64,000 bases of DNA from a virus: the IMG/VR virus record IMGVR_UViG_3300027733_000028, positions 124,001 to 188,000 of that record. One strand, given 5' to 3'. The stretch's first letter is position 1. The number at the start of each line of letters is the position of its first letter. The translations under genes were made by a program, and so were the position numbers. The notes below the pieces were generated by a model. It did not search any database. It was not told the origin of the DNA and was given only the letters and a program-made list of their open reading frames with translations. Of this stretch, positions 60,657-64,000 are shown piece by piece.

Positions 60657-60711
60657 GTTAATAACTTTTTGTCAAAATATTTTTTTATTCCACAAATTTG
60701 TTTTATATTTG
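60657..60711 (+). promoter_or_regulatory. Early-promoter module
   Basis: GTTAATAAC (60657-60665), T-tract 60681-60687, TATATTTG 60704-60711. Upstream of 60742. Confidence 0.8.
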
Positions 60712-60741
60712 TTATATCAAATTAATTAAAAAATCATATAC

Positions 60742-61836
60742 ATGGAAGCAATCCAATTAACAAATGCTCAAATCCTCAAAGCTGAAAAACGTCATGAACG
60801 TTCGAGATTTGCAGATAAGTATCAGCTAAAAAACCCATACAATGGAACTGAATATTTGTTCCGTGGAATATGGCGTTCAAATCGAGAATTTATTATTTCT
60901 CGAGGAACAGAAACTTATTTGGTACCATTTGATAATGTGAATCCAAATCCAACAAACGCAAAAATCGAATCTGCTGAGAATCGCAAAATCGAATTGGTAC
61001 TTATTGATGATCTACATTATGATGATCGTATCTTTCAACCAATGCGAACCGGAACCCCAATCGATTACATGTTTTCAAACGATGGTGGAATTTATCCGGC
61101 TACAAATTACATGGTTATCGGTGATCCTGGCATTGGGAAATCTACACAAACACTTGATCTCCTTGCAAAAATCAAAAAGAACGAACCTCATCGAAAAATA
61201 CTTTTCATCTCTGGCGAAATGAATCAAATCGATATGTATGGTTATGTTAAACGTTATCCATCATTCGGTAAAATACCTACTCTCTTCCTTTGTGATTATC
61301 TAGACGAGGATCCTAAAGAAATCATCGAACAAACATTTAATCAAGGTTGGGATATCATCCTTATCGATTCATTTATCGAAGTTCAAGAATCCGTTCAAGC
61401 TTCTTCAAATATGACAAGAACTGCAGCAGAAAAATGGTTAATCGATATGATGGTCACTCAAAATAAAGGAAACAATGAAGCAAATCTATTTACATCCGTA
61501 CTTGCAATTCAACAAGTAACTAAGGGTGGTAATTTCGTTGGTTCCAATAAATTAAAACATAATACAACCGGTATGATCGAATTAAGATACTCATCCGAAT
61601 TTACCGGTGATCGTTATGCTAAGGTAACTAAAAATCGTCGAGGTTTCAAATACGAAAAAATATACTTCTCTCTTGATAATCCACTCGAAGTAGAATACGA
61701 TCAAAAACGACTTGAACGAGATGAAGAAATTCGTAAACGTTTACAACGTGAAAAAGAAACTCTTCTTTCCGAGGAAGAGAAATTCAATAAGATTTTCGGT
61801 ATCATACAACCGGAATTAACCGAAACAGAAAATTAA
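60742..61836 (+). CDS. RadA/RecA-like ATPase
   Basis: 364 residues. Walker A GDPGIGKST (127-135) and Walker B WDIILIDSF, with ILFISGEMN and NLFTSVLAIQQVTKGG between, as in RadA/Sms- and DnaB-type recombinase-fold ATPases; the 120-residue N-terminal part is unfamiliar. A role in DNA repair or replication loading. Driven by an early module. Confidence 0.75.
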   Translation: MEAIQLTNAQILKAEKRHERSRFADKYQLKNPYNGTEYLFRGIWRSNREFIISRGTETYLVPFDNVNPNPTNAKIESAENRKIELVLIDDLHYDDRIFQPMRTGTPIDYMFSNDGGIYPATNYMVIGDPGIGKSTQTLDLLAKIKKNEPHRKILFISGEMNQIDMYGYVKRYPSFGKIPTLFLCDYLDEDPKEIIEQTFNQGWDIILIDSFIEVQESVQASSNMTRTAAEKWLIDMMVTQNKGNNEANLFTSVLAIQQVTKGGNFVGSNKLKHNTTGMIELRYSSEFTGDRYAKVTKNRRGFKYEKIYFSLDNPLEVEYDQKRLERDEEIRKRLQREKETLLSEEEKFNKIFGIIQPELTETEN

Positions 61837-61876
61837 TCAATAATCCATAAACAAACAAAATCAAAAATAAATAATT

Positions 61877-62389
61877 ATGCAAGCTACAAAAGCAACACCA
61901 GTAAGAAAAGATCGCGATCTAATGCGTCAAAAATCTAATGCCAGTCCTGTTCTCCTTAAACATTGGGAAGCTAATTACACACATTTTCATCGTAATGTAA
62001 TTAATCCATCATTGTTAAAACAGGAAGATCTTGGCCTTGAATTTAAACATAAAGAAAGAACTTTTAAAATTATCGGAATGACTTCTATTTGGACAATGAT
62101 CGTCGAAGAGATTCGCGAACCAGGAATGAAACCGGTGTATTGGGAATGTTCTCGACATTTTGTTCAATTCGCATTAGGCCGTAAAATTCAAGAGTACTTC
62201 AAAATTAAAGGAAAGATACATGAACGTCCTAGAGATTATGATGCAGTGCAATTATATCTTCCACCAATTTCCGTTCTTAGAAAATTGAAAATTGATAAGG
62301 ATGAAGATGAAATTCAAGAAACTAAACCTAAATTCGAGATCTTTCAAGAAGACAACACAAAGGACGATTACAATAACGAATACGAATAA
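61877..62389 (+). CDS. Hypothetical protein, 170 aa
   Basis: Not recognised. Basic N-terminal half, acidic tail (KDEDEIQETKPKFEIFQEDN). Between the ATPase and exonuclease; perhaps a DNA-metabolism accessory. Confidence 0.5.
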   Translation: MQATKATPVRKDRDLMRQKSNASPVLLKHWEANYTHFHRNVINPSLLKQEDLGLEFKHKERTFKIIGMTSIWTMIVEEIREPGMKPVYWECSRHFVQFALGRKIQEYFKIKGKIHERPRDYDAVQLYLPPISVLRKLKIDKDEDEIQETKPKFEIFQEDNTKDDYNNEYE

Positions 62390-62390
62390 T

Positions 62391-63032
62391 ATGAAATATC
62401 TATCAATCGACATAGAAACATCTGGCTTAGATCCGGAAAACAATCAGATACTTTCAATCGGAGCAATCATTGAAGATACGGAAAACCGGCTACCATTCGA
62501 TGAGATTCCTAAATTTCATGTATGCATATTGACTGATCAATTAACCGGATCTCCATTTGCACTCGACATGAATCGTGAACTCATCGAATCAATGGTTCAT
62601 TATCAAACTGCCGAGGATCAAGATGAAAAGAATGATTTAGTAAACATGACTGGCATGCAATTCTTACAACGAGATAATGTGGTTGAATCTTTCTACGATT
62701 TCTTATTTCGTAATGGAGTCGTGGAAAATGTTGATTTTCCTATTAATCCAGGATTAAGTTCTAAAATGAAACCGGTAACAATCAATGTAGCCGGTAAGAA
62801 TTTCGGTACATTCGACAAGTTATTTCTTGAACGTTTACCTCGTTGGAAACAAGCAATCCGAATCCGTCAACGAATTATCGATCCATCAATACTTTTCATT
62901 GATTGGAAAGCCGATAATGCAATGCCTTCATTAAACACCTGCAAAGTTCGAGCAAAAATTGGTGGTATCGTAACTCATAATGCTATCGAAGATGCATGGG
63001 ATGTAATTCAATTATTAAGAACTCAATATTAA
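62391..63032 (+). CDS. DEDDh-type 3'-5' exonuclease
   Basis: 213 residues from 62391. SIDIETSGLDPENNQILSIGAI (5-26) gives Asp7 and Glu9 of ExoI; VAGKNFGTFDKLFLE is ExoII with its Asp; THNAIEDAWDVIQLL supplies the His and Asp of ExoIII. Two bases after the preceding stop. Likely proofreading or RNase T-like trimming. Confidence 0.85.
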   Translation: MKYLSIDIETSGLDPENNQILSIGAIIEDTENRLPFDEIPKFHVCILTDQLTGSPFALDMNRELIESMVHYQTAEDQDEKNDLVNMTGMQFLQRDNVVESFYDFLFRNGVVENVDFPINPGLSSKMKPVTINVAGKNFGTFDKLFLERLPRWKQAIRIRQRIIDPSILFIDWKADNAMPSLNTCKVRAKIGGIVTHNAIEDAWDVIQLLRTQY

Positions 63033-63054
63033 TTAAACCTTAAATAAAATCAAA

Positions 63055-63396
63055 ATGGAAATCTACACTGAAAAAAACGAAAAAACTGCATTTAAAAATC
63101 TATTGGAGCCAACTCGTAAATTCTTCCTACAATTAGGAAATTACCTACTAATCATCATTGCAATTACTGCCGGTTTTTTTATTGGAAAGTATTATGATGA
63201 AGTGTTCTCTAAGGATAAACCTGATGCACAAAAGTTAATCATTACTCAATCAAAAAATGTATCCGTTGCAATCTCACAAAACAGCGAATTGATTATTCTT
63301 GATCGTAACACCGGAAGCATCGCAATGTTCTCGGATACGGTAGGAATAAATATATTCAAGTTATATGCGAATCAAATCGCTGGTTCTATAAAGTAA
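63055..63396 (+). CDS. Single-pass membrane protein, 113 aa
   Basis: One TM (about 30-48) preceded by a basic region, followed by a soluble beta-rich part. Not recognised. Confidence 0.5.
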   Translation: MEIYTEKNEKTAFKNLLEPTRKFFLQLGNYLLIIIAITAGFFIGKYYDEVFSKDKPDAQKLIITQSKNVSVAISQNSELIILDRNTGSIAMFSDTVGINIFKLYANQIAGSIK

Positions 63397-63430
63397 ATTA
63401 ATTCATAAAATCTAAAAAAACGTAAGTAAT

Positions 63431-63967
63431 ATGAAGAAGCTAAAATTTTTAACCGTTATTGTACTAGGTCTTATCGTTGGCCTAATCCATTTAAGAATGG
63501 AAAGTAAAATGTACCCAAAAAACGAAAGCCTATCTCTACTTGATTCTGCTAAATCTCTAGGAATTCCACGGAATGCGGATTGCATTCAAATGTTTGAATC
63601 TATCGAGAAATGGTCAGAATTCTATAAGATACCTAAAAGTTACGCTTATGGAATTGCTTACGAAGAAACTAGATACGAAGGACCCTTTCATTGGAACTAT
63701 CAATCGGAAAGAATTAGTCCAGTAGGTGCAGTTGGTCCTATGCAAATTATGATTGCAACTGGAAAATCTATGGATCCATCTGCAAATCGCAAAAGACTTC
63801 TAACTGATATTGATTTCAATGTTAGATTATCAATGAAATTACTTCGCCATTTACATGATCGTTATGGTGATTGGCACAAGGTATTCGGTTGCTACAATAC
63901 CGGTAGACCTATGGTAAATCAATATTCAAAAAATGTAGCATCACACAAAATAGATTGGTCATTATGA
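63431..63967 (+). CDS. Membrane-anchored lytic transglycosylase (SLT)
   Basis: 178 residues. N-terminal anchor (about 4-20), then SLT core: YGIAYEETRYEG with catalytic Glu78 or 79, PVGAVGPMQIM and FGCYNTGRPMVNQYSKNVASH, the usual motifs. Cleaves peptidoglycan; early position suggests host-wall or entry-related use rather than final lysis. Confidence 0.8.
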   Translation: MKKLKFLTVIVLGLIVGLIHLRMESKMYPKNESLSLLDSAKSLGIPRNADCIQMFESIEKWSEFYKIPKSYAYGIAYEETRYEGPFHWNYQSERISPVGAVGPMQIMIATGKSMDPSANRKRLLTDIDFNVRLSMKLLRHLHDRYGDWHKVFGCYNTGRPMVNQYSKNVASHKIDWSL

Positions 63968-64000
63968 AAATTAAAATGTTAAGAATAACAGTCGATCAAG
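63964..64000 (+). CDS. Start of next gene, cut by window edge
   Basis: ATG overlaps the transglycosylase stop (ATGA) and reads MKIKMLRITVDQ before the window ends. No assignment possible. Confidence 0.5.
   Translation, partial: MKIKMLRITVDQ

Noticed and set aside
1-64000. CRISPR array, insertion sequence or integrase
   Set aside because: No regularly spaced repeats with spacers, no terminal inverted repeats with transposase, and no recombinase motifs seen.

Overview
The window is a continuous piece of a large tailed-phage genome infecting a Bacteroidota (probably flavobacterial) host. Every supported gene lies on the + strand, packed end to end with many ATGA or TAATG overlaps. The sequence is AT-rich and no integrase, rRNA or tRNA is visible. 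Phage identity rests on a GH19 endolysin with a spanin-like neighbour, thymidylate synthase, an Rnl5-type RNA ligase, a RadA-like ATPase, a DEDDh exonuclease and dozens of small orphan genes. Bacteroidota identity rests on TAnnTTTG-type promoter boxes, a type IX secretion (CHU_C, type B) C-terminal domain, an Hc1-type histone and the near absence of Shine-Dalgarno sequences.

Layout. 1-3951: sugar cassette (GT2, GT11 and GT10 fucosyltransferases, GDP-fucose synthase-like reductase, ColD-like 3-dehydratase). 3991-10056: small proteins, likely virion parts, another GT2, a cREC-domain protein. 10103-17687: first cluster of proteins carrying a T4-like capsid-targeting sequence, with an Hc1 histone and an L,D-transpeptidase-like protein. 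17705-24046: metabolic and envelope genes (SpeD, ClpP, Nudix, 2OG oxygenase, LpxH-like, GT2, Ugd, cupin, MazG). 24093-33976: small genes under repeated early-type promoters, with RNA ligase, PD-(D/E)XK-like protein, KTSC, FkbM, ThyA. 33977-40075: lysis genes, Rieske oxygenase, coiled-coil membrane proteins, a DUF481-like barrel, GIY-YIG. 40076-40638 and 43194-44214: two structured non-coding regions flanking an early gene block. 44648-51904: second cluster of capsid-targeted proteins, including two ADP-ribosyltransferase-like proteins. 52004-56956: a giant T9SS-sorted surface protein. 57041-64000: early genes (solo DnaA domain IV, photolyase, RadA-like ATPase, exonuclease, lytic transglycosylase).

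Main discovery. About seventeen otherwise unrelated proteins start with the same short peptide, MKxIxxYxxF(L/I)NE, with the Glu usually at residue 13. This matches in form and position the capsid-targeting sequence of T4 internal proteins (MKTYQEFIAE), which the prohead protease gp21 cuts after (L/I)xE. The proteins behind the tag look like effectors or enzymes: two ARTs, two DNA polymerase beta-type nucleotidyltransferases, an NMNAT-like protein, a ligase-fold protein, a PAP2-like, a ParB-like, a KTSC and a ferritin-like protein. A 507-residue protein repeats the site inside itself about every 70 residues and looks like a polyprotein. I infer that this phage loads a large cocktail of proteins into its head for injection with the DNA.

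Regulation also shows in the sequence. Ten copies of a composite early element (GTTAATAAC palindrome, T-tract, TATATTT(G/A) box) precede small early genes. TATAAATA/CATATAAWWA boxes like T4 late promoters precede lysis, structural and surface genes.
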